From: Chara braunii
Lineage: Eukaryota; Streptophyta; Charophyceae; Charales; Characeae
Direction: 5' to 3'
DNA length: 62,527 nucleotides
Assembly (NCBI GenBank): GCA_003427395.1
Contig: BFEA01000300.1
Location: 808,532-871,058, forward strand
Shown: positions 19,801 through 32,549 of the stretch, in pieces
How the letters are laid out: the number at the start of each line of letters is the position of its first letter
Numbering within the stretch: position 1 is the stretch's first letter
Notes under the pieces: generated by a model
Told to the model about the DNA's origin: nothing
The model's input: the letters and a program-made list of their open reading frames with translations, nothing else
The model's database searches: none
Translations under genes and position numbers: made by a program

Positions 19801-22800
19801 TCAGGAAGACTTTTCCGATGGGTGCAGTTTGTTCCAAAGTGTATTCTCGTTGACAACAGATGATCGGCGTTATTGTAACCTTTCTTCATCAAACGCGTCA
19901 CTTCACAACTGTTCTCAATTCTGAATTTGCTTTTCTTTTTCTCAAGATTGAGCTTTCCAGGTGTGGTTACCTAGGAAACGACTTTGATTCTGTTCTCAAA
20001 ACTTGGATTCTTCTCTCAACACTTTGATTCTGCTCTCAATTACTTTCTAGGTACGCAGGTTGCTCGGACCATTGGATGCCTTTCCTGACTACGTTGGAAA
20101 GATTTCCTCAGTAGGCCAGATAACGAGATGATCGGAAAGAGTGTTTTCCAATTCTGATTTCATTTCAGAGGGTGTTGTATGGTTTGGTCGATGTGGTTTG
20201 TTGCCAGGATCCGTTGTGATTGGTTTCAACCCGTGTACTCGCGAGCCTTGTTTTGTTTGTCTCCTTTATATTGTTTACATGTTTTCTACTTCTTTGGATG
20301 TGATCCAGGTATCTGTCATTTGGTCGAAAAAACATCTCAGTAATGATTCCAGTAATGATGCGGGGTTGAACCCGTTACCTGTAGCAGTTCTTGTCTTCTG
20401 TGGTAAGCAGACAAACGGGACAAAGAGTAAGTCGCCCCCAGTTCATCAACCGACCAAAGACCCCCAAGCAGTGGCCAGCCGAAACCAGTCTGGTTTCACC
20501 GCACGGAGCCTCCGTATTTGCCACTACTTTCCATATCTATTCATTTGGCGTAGTCACGTTCCGACGATATCATAAAAGGGAGGTCCTTGAGATATCATCA
20601 ATTAAACTGACCGTAACTGAAAGGGCGACGGCCTTGAGATATCATAAAGTAAACTGACCGGTCCCAAGTAATTCAGAATGATTTTATTCTGGTCATCTGA
20701 TTGTAACTCGATTCGAACTTGGGTCTGTATTTCAGCAGCTTAGGGGTGTACTGGTGAGCTGGTCCCTTCGTTATTCAGTGCGCGCCGCGCAGGATACTTC
20801 CAGGGTCGGGGAAAAGAGTCTCAGAAGTAGCGGGGGGCTAATTGAGAAAACCAAGATTGTCCTCTCGAAAACAATACAGCGCACATGCCACGCAGATCTG
20901 CCCTGCTGGCACATCAACACTCATATCGAATGCTGTAGTCCTGAGGCTATTTCCTTAAAATAAATACATGTGGATATTTCGGGAAAGAAGCGGTTGGCAA
21001 CATCAGGCAAGGAAAAAAAAAAAAAAAAAAAAAAGAGTTCCGATGCAGCCATGCAATTTTAATTTGTATTGGCTCTAAAGCAGATATCCCATCGCTCGGA
21101 CACCACACACCTGATAGGCAAAGCCCCCCTCCTACCATCTCCCGCCTAACACCACACTCGGGGCGCATTATTTTCAGGGGAAGACATCAGATGTCGCCAG
21201 AGTTCCTTCCCCCCGCCCCTTTAACCAGCAAAAAAAAAGACACAAAGAGCACTCATGCAGCCATGCCATTTCAATTTGTATTGGCACTCGGCAGATATTC
21301 GCGTTAGCCAAATGAGCTTCCAAGGTGCTGGTGGTTTAAAACATCCCATCGCTGGGACACCACGACTCGTGTGCATAGCCCTCCTCCTCCGTGGAAGATG
21401 TTAGACGCGTCTGTAGTTTCTCTTTCGCCTCAAGCTCGCAGCCAGACAGATGCAGTATATGGCGGACAAAATGGTGGGGAGAGATAGCAGTGGGGGTCCA
21501 CGATGCCCATGCGCGTTTTTCTTAAGGCGTACAAAATGATTTGAGATGTCACCACATTCGGCGTCCTCATAAACAGTGAGCCCACAAGAATGAGTCCCGG
21601 GAAAATGATTTGTGAAATCTCAGCAATGCTTAATAGCCACATACTAGCATATGGCTCCACTCGTCACATGTTCATGCTCGGAAATGAAAGACCAGGTTCA
21701 CACTTTCCAAGCACGAACACCGCCAGAAATGATGCCGCATCGCAATGAACCTAGTACCAGAAGTGATGCTACGTTCAGGCTTGCGACAAGAAGTCATATG
21801 CTGCGCTCATGCTAGGAAAGCACGGACCTCGCCACACTACTGCAACTACATTCGTACTTTCCAAGGGATGAACATGGCATCAGTGGGGCCCAATCCCGGG
21901 CACCGATAGCTCCACCAGCGCCACTGCGACTACTTTCATGTCAGAAAAAAGCACCAGCCTGATCACGATTGCGACTAGATTCATGCACATAGTACCAACG
22001 CAGCTTTCATTTTGCAAACTATCAACATTGCACCTTATAAGACCAACAACTAAATTCGACCATCATTCGCCCATCATTGTTGGATTTCCACAATCAGCAA
22101 CAAAAGCACCCCATGCTTCACCATTCCCATTCCATCATTTAAAAAACAAAGAAAACAAAAAACAGAGACCGATGACGTCCGTAAACGACGCTAAGTAGTC
22201 ACACTTCCTAGAAACGCCATCGTCAACCACAATCTGCATTATGTGTTGCCGAAATTGTGAAAAGACAGGATGGCTGATGTAACGAAGGAGAACAGAGCCT
22301 GGAGATCGAGCAGCATGGGTCCTGGGACAACCCGCATTGAAGTAGTTTCACCTACCTTTGTTCTCGCGGCGATCTTCAAAAAACTGGTGGGAAGGAGTTG
22401 CGACCGGAAAAAAAAGCCTTGCCCACGGTACCAAGACGGCACCCAAGACGGCGCTCTCGTACAAGCATGCATATGGGAGGGGTCTCTTAGGAACTACTGC
22501 CTTCGACAAATGCCTCCCCACACAAAGTGTGCCAGTACCTACAGACAGACTTTCCAATTAAACATGAGCAAAAAGTATTTTGGTGGCATTCGGGATAAAA
22601 CAAGTGAACGGCACACACCCGTCCACAAGGCAGGCTAACATCGAAAACGCAAAAGCACTCGAGAACTTCATCATATGTGGCGGTCTACATTCCTGTGTAC
22701 GGACGACCCAGGGGTGAAAAATGCTAGCACCGCAAAATACAGCACAAAAAGCACCGCACCTGACCCTTGTGGCTGTCTTCATACACGTGCAAATGACCTG

Positions 22801-25800
22801 GGTAAAATTGCTACCACATTGAACTACAGTACAAAAAGCACTGCACCTGACCCTTGCGGCTGTCTACATTCGCATCTGTCAATAACTCACGTACTGTACA
22901 CATGGACACAGCAAGTCCAGAAAACAGGGACTCATTCCGAAGCATGTCTTTTGGTGAAAGGTAACTTCGCTACCATAGTCCCCCCTCGTGTCCCTAAGAA
23001 TTACTCGTCAACTAGCAATCGAAGAAAGGCTAGAATTACTCGTCAACTAGCAACTAAAAAAAAACATACCATTGTCAAGGTACCATTACAGCAATTCAGA
23101 AAGCAGGCATACGACCTAAGCAACCCGTCCAGGGGGAAGATTCCTGTGAGAGGCGCGCATCTTCAAGGGTCTCTCTTAAGCCCTACTATTCTCACAACAA
23201 GCATTTGAACGACGGAACAGAAAAACTCGTCGACTTTCGCTTTCTTTCGCTAATTTGCCTTTTTGAAAGTGGGGACCATCGACTTCCGCTTTCTTTCACT
23301 ACCACTAATCTTGTTGTTGTCAACAACAATGACCTGAGACCATCTCATCTTAGCAAAATGAAGGTTACGAGATCTCTTCCACCAATCCAATCGAGTCCAA
23401 GACCGCATCCTGTTACGTTGGGACAAGGGGAATGCTGCAACATGACTACATACCTGCACCCGTGCCATATCCTTGCATAACCCGCATACATTACGCACCG
23501 AGGGTGCCGCGAATGTGCATGCCACTCGCAATGTAGCCAGTCTGGTGGCCTTATCCTGAAAGGGGAGACTGGTATTCAGAATGAGAGTACATGACTTGAC
23601 ATGTTCTCATTCGAAAAGGCAATTCTGACTTGGCACCGCTATCCAATGTTTACTTAACATCACATGAGAGGGCAATTAATTTCCTCATGCATTATAGTAG
23701 ACAATACCCAATGATCTCTCCTCACGCTCCCTGCACGTCCAGGTACCCACCCTCCCTAGTCTCTGTAACAGATGCCGCCACCCAGAAAACCAATAGCTGT
23801 CGTCTTTTTTGTTTATAAAGGATTGTTGGCACTCGACCGTCATAGTGCTCCTCGGCTCACACACAGGTGAAATGAGAGTCAAGAGACGAGCAACAACTGT
23901 GAACCATGTACACTGCCCGATACAACAAATAGTGGAAACCGTTGCACGTCGAAAGAGGGTGGGGCGGGGGAAACAAAAACAAAAAAAAGAACAGAAAGAA
24001 ATGCCAATTGCACCATCTCTGGGACTGGGCACACCCAATCGCTGAGTTCGTTGGCAGAAATGCGTCATATGTGAATCTGAACACACGGTGCGCTGCTGAT
24101 TACTTAGTAGTACCTTGTCCGCATATCCTGGCCACACGCAAGGTGATACCTGGATGAATCGAGAACTGCAATGAAGTTCAGATCTGGATGAATCAAACTG
24201 CAATTAAGTCCACATGCAAGGGAGTTCTGTTCGGAAGGCCACACTGCACGCACAGTACTAGTCAAACAGCTTGCATACATCCACACTCTATATGTGTACG
24301 GCTGGCAGGAGGAGACGTGTTTTAAAAGCAATTAGAGAAGTAAACAGTGTGCGTGATACGTTTTAGAGGCGCTTCATAATCAAGTAGGTATGACGGTGAA
24401 ACAGACAACCGATAGCACACCTAATGGTTGGAAAGTTTGAAATTGCCCACCTGTGGTACAACAAACATGCGAAACGAAAAAAGGACCTGCGCTCTGAGAA
24501 GAAACTCGTCTTTCCACAACGGGGTGGCTCAACAACTATACAGAGAGACCCGCTTTCAAATTACTTCGACCCCGTTGGTACGCTCCCTCCCACCTTATCA
24601 ACACCTTGAGGAAAGACACAATGGACGAAGAGAGCGACTACTCTTTGAACCAGTACTGCTGACATGGTTGGATTGGCTCCTCGATCTGTGGTGCAGAATT
24701 CCCCATCTTCTATGCAGCGGCGACAGCAATGAGGCAGTGCTGGTTTTTTTGGGCGAAGCAGCCCAGAGGTTCCAGTACTCGTGCCATGGTTGGATTGGCT
24801 CCTAGTGACGTCGTAGGACCATACCTTTGGTGGAGCCACAGTCAAAGAGGGAGAAAAGAGTGTGTAGGAGAGCCGGTTGCTGTCCAAGAAAGACGGTTGG
24901 ACTAGAGTGGCATCTAGCTTGCATGCTATTCACCCTCTTGCACATGGAATAGTGAAGCACAAAGATCAACACGCTTCAAATGTTCCTCTCCCTGTCATAA
25001 TGAAGGGAACGTCGACCAACTGCTGCTCTCCAATCTATTGCAGGACGAGCACCTAGACAAGGTATACGTCTCCCTGTGAGCATCACATGCTCCTCCGCAC
25101 TTCCCTCAACAGAGGTACAGAAAGAACACTGAGCTTGTGCCAACAAAGAGATGGAAGGGTGACCTTTTTTTGAAGTCGTGTCACGCTGAAGTGATTCTGC
25201 CTGAAATGTCATAAAGCCATTCACAAGGGGGGGGGTTGCAAAGGCAGAGAGGCAACAAGAAAATGAGCGAGGATTCAACGAGAAGGTGACTTACTTTCAG
25301 GTTCATGCGAGGAGAAGATAAAGTTTTTCAGGTTCCTGCCAGCTCATCACAGCCAAAGCACTGCCTAGGAAAATTCCAGCAACACCAAGGACACATCATC
25401 AATTCCAGCCACTCACAAGACAGCGGCACGCAAATGAGAGAAACTGATCGAAAAGACAGCCAGGAGAGAAGATGAAATGGGAGAGGTGAATTGCAAATTT
25501 GTAAATATACAAACGAAATTGACCGAAGAGTCTTTCCCCCCCCTCTTCCAGGAGGCGGCGGCGACATCATCACCTCTGGCACAGAGGGATGCCCAGGTGT
25601 GAACAGACGAGACCGGCGCAGAGACAAAAGTGGCTCATCTGTTGTACCACGTGCATTCTCTAGATAACCAAAGGGTGCTCCCCATCCCTCCTTGTGGGGT
25701 CAAACACCTGCCCTATTCTCATGGCCCATGCCAACAGCCGAAGAATGGCAGAAGGGGACAGCCTGGCAAAGAATAGACCAGAACTGGACTACCACTACTC

Positions 25801-27813
25801 CGACCGAATCGAAGTGGATGGCACCCGCTTTCGGGACCGCACTGGAGGACAAAGCCAGTCAGATCCCACAGGTTATGCAGAGGACCATCACGAGCAAACA
25901 TCCGGCCCGAATTATAGAACTCCTAGAAAACAGCTCACAATCAGAAGATAACCGTATACAACACTCTCCAAAAGTTTCAAAGATAGAACCACCACCAAAC
26001 AGGAATTCAAGAGAGGACATGGGTTGAAAATCTCCCAGAATCACCACAGCACGTGCGGTCATACCCTCTTGAAAAGACTCGTACAGGTGGTCTTTTGACG
26101 ACCACGACTGCAAGAGAGAGCACGCAATGGAACTGAGACAATCTTGCTCCGATTTTGCATCCTGCCTCAAGGAAGCAAACTGCGGTCAGAGCTCCTGCTC
26201 GCTCAAATTCCCAAGCACATCCTCCAGAAAGGCATCGCACCGAAAGACGGGAAGGAAAGCACAAGCTTGAAGTAATAAAGAACAGAAATGGATGATGTAG
26301 TAGAAAGTGAGGAAGGGAAGCGCACCCACAACCGCTTTCCGATGCCAAAACGATACAGGAAGATGCAATATACCCCCAAGAGAATGCTGTATGGTTTCAC
26401 GCCCATGAATGGACATGCTACTGCTGCTAACCCCTATCCTTTTGCCCCAACCACTTCACACTGCTTCTATCGCCCCGTCGACCCATGCAAGCAGAGAAGA
26501 GAAACACGCTAGGAGGCTTTTCAGACCCTTTTTTCCTCGTTCTGGACAGACTTGGTCCCACTGCAATGCATGCGGAAAGAAAAATACCAAAAATTCACAT
26601 TAGCATGTTCCCACTATAGAAAGCCGCCTGTGATCGCCGTGCCCAGATCACTGCTTCAGAAGCAAGTAGCACAAGCAGTGGAAGGAAGCTCATCTCAGAG
26701 CACTCCCACGTGCAAAGTAAGATCTTCAATACGCAACACAACGTCGTGAAATACGCCGCAGCTGCATTGGGTCTCCTGTGCACATTGACCCATAATAGAT
26801 TTACAAGCTGAGCCGTACATGGCAGAAGACGAAATGCCCAGGATAGAAGTGGGCTGCATCACGTCCACACTTCACCGACGCCCCACCCAAATGCAGCCCC
26901 TCCGCAAACCCGTAGCCACCTCACCCTCCTTTTCCGTCGGTTGTAGTTCAAGCCACAAAGGTTGTAGTCCAAGCCACAAATCAACCGCCAACTTCACACC
27001 CTAACCCAACTAATTCTGTTGCAGGCACCGTATAGCTTACAGAGTAGTGGCTTGCACATGCTGCAGACAGACACTCCTACAACTCCACCGGTCTGACTGA
27101 CGTTTACAAAACAACCTTTCCTATCAATATGATCAAGCTAAGACGAGACGTAATGGAACAAAAGCAAGGTGACAATAACAATCCATAGAGGTGGGTATGA
27201 ATGGAATAAGGTGGGATGGAGCTACTCACGACCTACAGCAGGCATCTTGCAGTCCGTGCAGCTACACCGACTCACCGCCATCCTGAAACTTCGCATGAAA
27301 ACAGGTCCCTCAGAGTCCCCCTGTCAGTCCAGCAACTCCAGCAGCAAAATTGTCACCTTTTTTACCTCCATCTCCCCCTGTCCCCCAGTTCATCTCACCA
27401 GCAAGCCCGGCAGAACACAGTCCTGCTAGAGGCTTCGGCTACTCCGAAAACAGTCAAAAATGAGGCTGCCCTTTGCTCTCCCCCTGCATATTAGAAGCTC
27501 ATCCGCACCACCATAACTACCCACCGTTATCTTGCCTTGTGGAAATGCCCCATTGCAATCTTTCAATCATCGTACTCCGAGACGCAGTACGAATCATAGC
27601 CTCAGAAGAGAACGGTCAGCCTGACCTTGATTGTCATTATAGCCTGACCCGGAGTGATTTCGAATTGAATATGAAGTGTGTACAGGAAAAGGGAACAAGA
27701 ATAAAAATCACAAGGACTGACCACCTTTAAAAATACCCTGAAAATCACAGGGAGGAGATGAACTAACAAATTGGGCAATCGCAGATTGGCGATCGCCATT
27801 ACATCCGAACCAA
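19101..27813. other. No gene recognised
   Basis: Apart from the edge of the dispersed repeat above, the stretch holds short repeats only: a GATATCATMAA(T)TAAACTGACCG block near 20590 and 20638; two diverged tandem units with GCAGCCATGC-ATTT-AATTTGTATTGGC (21030-21130, 21255-21400), the first behind a long A-run (21014-21034); a duplicated AGCACYGCACCTGACCCTTG unit at about 22755 and 22839; and CATGGTTGGATTGGCTCCT twice (24663, 24785). The part just below 27814 must contain the LEUNIG-type 3' UTR. Open frames here show no recognisable protein. Confidence 0.6.
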
Positions 27814-27960
27814 CTATTTCCACAACTTCACCGTCTTGTCGTGGCTGGCTGAAGCAATCATTTGCGTGGCTGGACACTGGGCCAGCGCTGCAATCAAACC
27901 TTCATGAGCGCCACTCACTGTCATGCTTTTGTTTTCAGCCATATTCCAAAGCTCCAACGA
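27814..27960 (-). CDS. LUG: LEUNIG-type last exon p: WD40 repeat 7 and stop
   Basis: 48 codons then [18 protein letters not shown], then [12 protein letters not shown] at the C-terminus, as in LUG (SASHDKLVKLWK). The 3' UTR and polyadenylation site must lie below 27814; I could not fix a poly(A) signal there. Confidence 0.97.
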   Translation of the reverse strand, partial: SLELWNMAENKSMTVSGAHEGLIAALAQCPATQMIASASHDKTVKLWK

Positions 27961-28424
27961 CTGCACGAGTTCCGTACAAACACCAGACATAACAAGCGAC
28001 AAGTAATACGATCAGTGCTTTGCAAGGCACACATTGCAAATGGGTCCCCAACCAACAAGGAACTGCATGTGCATCAAGATTTGTTAACAGGATTGACCAA
28101 AAAACATCCAGTTGCCAGGACTCGGCGAGAACCCAATCACCATGGCTGCCTTCTCAAGACTCGGCGAGAACCCATCCTAACAAGGCAGCAAGAAACCTGT
28201 GACGGAAAACTGGGCAGGGTAACAAAAAATGGGGCCCGAATCAAGTGCGGGAAACAATATGATCTCCAGCCAGGTTGCTCAGCAGATGGACTTGCCATAT
28301 GACCATATCTAAAGTTATTTTCAATTTATTGATGGACAACCTAGGGGGTCATGATCAAAATACCTTGTCGATTGATAACCTAGGGGGAAGTGATCCATCT
28401 CAAACATCACTGACCTGTCAGACA

Positions 28425-28460
<36 letters not shown>

Positions 28461-28471
28461 TCTGTGTGTGT

Positions 28472-28551
<80 letters not shown>

Positions 28552-31500
28552 GTGTTCAACAGGGCTAAGACAGAGCAAGACAAGCGTGGGGTAGTGTGCC
28601 ACGGCGACAGGGTGCTACACAATAGACCAAGAAGCAGAGGGTCAGTGCATAGGGATGATTTCCTAAGATGCACATGCACGGCCACTCTCCCATCTGGCCA
28701 ACTTTCCAAGATTTTGGTTGTGCCCTGGCCAACAGCACGACTGGTTTCTCAAGACTCCCTCAAGTATTCGTAGTAAACTGTTCGATGGCCCAGATGTGCA
28801 TGTGCCTGCACAAGTGGGCCATCTGCATGGCCAGATGCACAGCCGATCTTACCTTTTGGAGATGGACCACGCACTAGAGCGGGATTCTCTTTCCCTTTTC
28901 CTTACAAGGCCAAAACCAGACATTTACCAACAGCTTGGGTTAGACGATTAGGAGAGAAGTCAGGAGCAACAACGCAACAGAAATGTGTTACACCTGCCCT
29001 CCAGCACTTGCTTCACAACAAGCACACAGCAATCAGTGTTTCTCTTTTCGTGGGTCATTTCTCAGTCCGGCAATTTCCACGGCGGTAATTGCAGGTTTCT
29101 CTTTTTCCATGGCTTTGTCACATGACGGATTTCTCAGCGCTCAAGCCTTCCCCAAAATTAAATTAACCAATGATTATGACTCTATAACGTGGCAGGGTTC
29201 CCATTCTCATTTCACATTTTTCTCGCCCTGCGGATGAGGGAGGTTAGGGAGGTAGGGCTGTTGGTTGAGATGACACAGAAACTTGAAGGTCTGCGACAAG
29301 TGGGGTATAAATCCAAGAGGGGGGGGGGGGGGGNNNNNNNNNNNNNNNNNNNNNNNNNNNNNNNNNNNNNNNNNNNNNNNNNNNNNNNNNNNNGGGGGGG
29401 GGGGGGCGGCGCAAGTGGGGTATAAATCGTTTTTGAAGTGGCTACAGGGGTTTAAAGGGGGGTGGCTTGGTGTGATTCGTTTATTCTCTTTTTTACCTTG
29501 AGACGTGAGGAATTCTGATGGGTCCTGGGTCCGCCCGGGGATCATGCCCGGCCAGTCACCCGGGCGTGTTTCCAGAACTTGGGTGCCCGGGCGCCCGGGA
29601 AAACGGCCTAGTGCTTCGCCTCCTCAGCCATTTTTCTCATTTCGAAAGACCCAGACAGGCAAATGGTGGATGGGCCGTTTGAAAATGTAGCTCGTGTTTC
29701 TTTTATGTGCTTTTCCCGCTCCTTTTCCTCTTTCACCATTCAGTGCTGCCTGTGCTTAGCATAGTGCATACATTGAATATACGCCAGATAAACTACTAAA
29801 CATCTTTTTGTTATTGCAAGAGGTTATTAACTACCAAACCAAAGACAACTGGCAGGGACTCGAAGTATCCACAAAACCAAAGCAGGGACTCAAAGTATCC
29901 ACCAAACGAAAGCAGCTTTCAAATACTTGTTTTTTTAAAAACAGGAACACGATGTGAGGCACAGATGGACATAAAGAGGAAATAAGCCAGTGGATGGAAA
30001 GCTTAGTTGCTCCAGAATATAAAGAGGAAATAAGCCAGTGGATGGAAAGCTTGGTATGCTCCAGAATATTCCTCACCTGATAGCAGCCAATAACCAGCAA
30101 CGACTGGTATGTAGGGTGAAAGACGCAAGAATGGTACTTGTTCGCACTGCTACTCATTAACTCGTGAACCAGCTCTCCGTTGAGCCCCGAAGAACCGACT
30201 GACCATATCCTCACACCATCCTCACTAACTGCTGCAAGGCAATCTCCCGTTGCATTCCAGCAGACCGAGTGTACACTCTTAATGTTTGGCCTCTGCAGAG
30301 AACACAAGACAAAAAAAAAAAAACACAATTTCACAAATGTTTCCTAAAAACAAAGAAAATAAATCAAGGGGGTAAAAGGCCCTGTCATCGTTGTACTAAA
30401 GATCTCGATCCATTGGTCCGCAATTATGCGTTTATCGACGGTCACATGTATGAACCATTCAGTCAGTGGGCAGGTACACAGTTTCACAACATGTCAATAC
30501 CTCCAAGCACTTTTCATCAACCAGGAGCACACTTCTTCCCTGAACAGCACAAGGATAGCATTCAATCACTCGCAGACAGACTTATTGCAGTCTCCACACC
30601 TCATCGCAAATTTTACACCAATGTCCGACAAAGGACGCTAGGGGGTTGGCCTATACATAAGCAAGATGAAGCCCTCGCAATTCCGGGCACCAACAGACAC
30701 CACACATGAAGTGCATTACGCATAACAAGCACTTACCTTGAGCGTCGCTAGATGCCCTTCCGTTTCAAGATCAAGAATCGCAACTACAGATTCTTGCACA
30801 GCTGCGAGCAATTTCCTTGTGCCTCCAGAGCTCGGTTGAAACCGAACTTGTGTAGATGCAACCTGCAACCCAAAACAGAAGTGATGAGAGTTATATATGG
30901 AAACCAGCTTGGAGTCTAACAATCGCCTTTTCCATCGTCAACTCAACATGAACTAGACAGACGCCGAGCCTGGATGCTGGAATAAGAAAACAGGAGATAT
31001 TAGACCTGTTGCAGCTTTGCCTTCAAGGAACATGGTGTAACGTCATCACTAATTTTCTTTATGCCCTTCTTCAAGCACATCAGCCATACTTCGTCACTGC
31101 TCATTTGCTAAAATCAAATATGCACAGCCACATTTACACAGAATCACACACTCTTTCTCCCCCTCCCCATACATCACATACAGAGTTCACACTCCTCTCT
31201 CTCTTTCCCAACGTCGGAATACGCCCTCACCACACTCAACATTTCCCATCCCCTACCTTACATTTGTCCTTTTCCCAACTTGAGCGGAAGTTGCAACCCC
31301 CCCTAACATTCCCCATCCCTACCAAAGGACTTCGGAGCCCCCCCTTTTTCTTTCTTGCGCAGGGGCCATTCTAATCTTCTCTGTATCATTCCAATTATAA
31401 CGGATATCCCGAAGGACACTTTGGAGCTCCCTTTACTGCACTGCCCACCTGTTCTAATACACTGTACTCCTTTGCAGGGTAACACCAGTGAAGAATAAGG

Positions 31501-32503
31501 TCCCCGTAAAAGCAGAGCACCATGTGATCTACCTCATCACTTTGCCACCCACCAGCATAAGATGCATCCTGGCTCCACACACCCTTCCCCTCTCCATTCC
31601 CCGTACACAATGGTCAACCTACTCAAGACTTCCCTCCACCTGTCCAATCCATCCAAGACACCTTGCAACTCTATCCTCGCCTTTGCCTGTAAAGCAGGTT
31701 TCCAAGCGCTTGCCAACCCGAACGTCATCCAGAAAGCCATATTTCAAAAGCCCTCAACCATCCCTTTCCCCATCAAGCATATTCAAGCATCCTCCACTCC
31801 ACTCCCCCTCCGCCTGTCCAATCCATCCAAGACACCTTGCAACTCTATCCTCGCCTTTGCCTGTAGAGCAGGTTTCCAAGCGCTTGCCAACCCAAACGTC
31901 ATCCAGAAAGCCATATTTCAAAAGCCCTAAACCATCCCTTTCCCCATCAAGCATATTCAAGCATCCTCCACTCCACTCCCCCCGCCCTCCAACCCCCCCA
32001 TCCCTGGTGGCAATTGCAACCTCCCCCGCCCCCCCCTCCAGACCATCGGTGGGCCCCCTCCCTGCCCTTGTGCACGTGGCATTGTGAAATCCCCCTTCAA
32101 GATCCACTCCAACCCCATGTGTAGGGCACACTCCAACCTCTCGACACTTCTATCAACACTCCGACTCTGTTTTGCATCCACTGGAACCCCCCCTTCATGA
32201 GGACACATCATGCCCACGATAACATAGAAGGGTGGGCCCCCTCCATAACATTCACACTGGAACCCCCCCTTCACGAGGAAAACATCATGCCACCCACTAA
32301 CTACTTCTCAACCTCGATAAAATAGTGCTAAGCATCTTTGTGAACCCCTCAAAACCCCCCCCTTCCACTCCATTGCATGCACACTTCTTCTCTCCATTGG
32401 CACCCACTCTTCCCCACCTTGCAAAACTGATTCAAAATCACTCATTCAAACCACGCGAGAATCCTCTACTTGTGCACAGGTGTTAGGATGTGCATGTGGA
32501 GGC

Positions 32504-32549
<46 letters not shown>

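Larger units (their letters stand above)
27961..30076 (-). other. LEUNIG-type last intron, 2116 bp
   Basis: Contains a TC/TG compound microsatellite (28425-28549), a 60-base gap (29334-29393) flanked by G-runs, a repeat copy also found near 14.2-14.5 kb (about 29440-29510), and a duplicated GAGGAAATAAGCCAGTGGAT block at about 29976 and 30019, just behind the donor of the upstream exon. Confidence 0.75.

Noticed and set aside
28425-28549. Poly(Cys/Val) and poly(Thr/His) ORFs
   Set aside because: Translations of the TG/CA microsatellite.
31354-31419. Functional U6 snRNA gene
   Set aside because: The 3' third of U6 is missing and no plant USE or TATA box is visible upstream on the minus strand.
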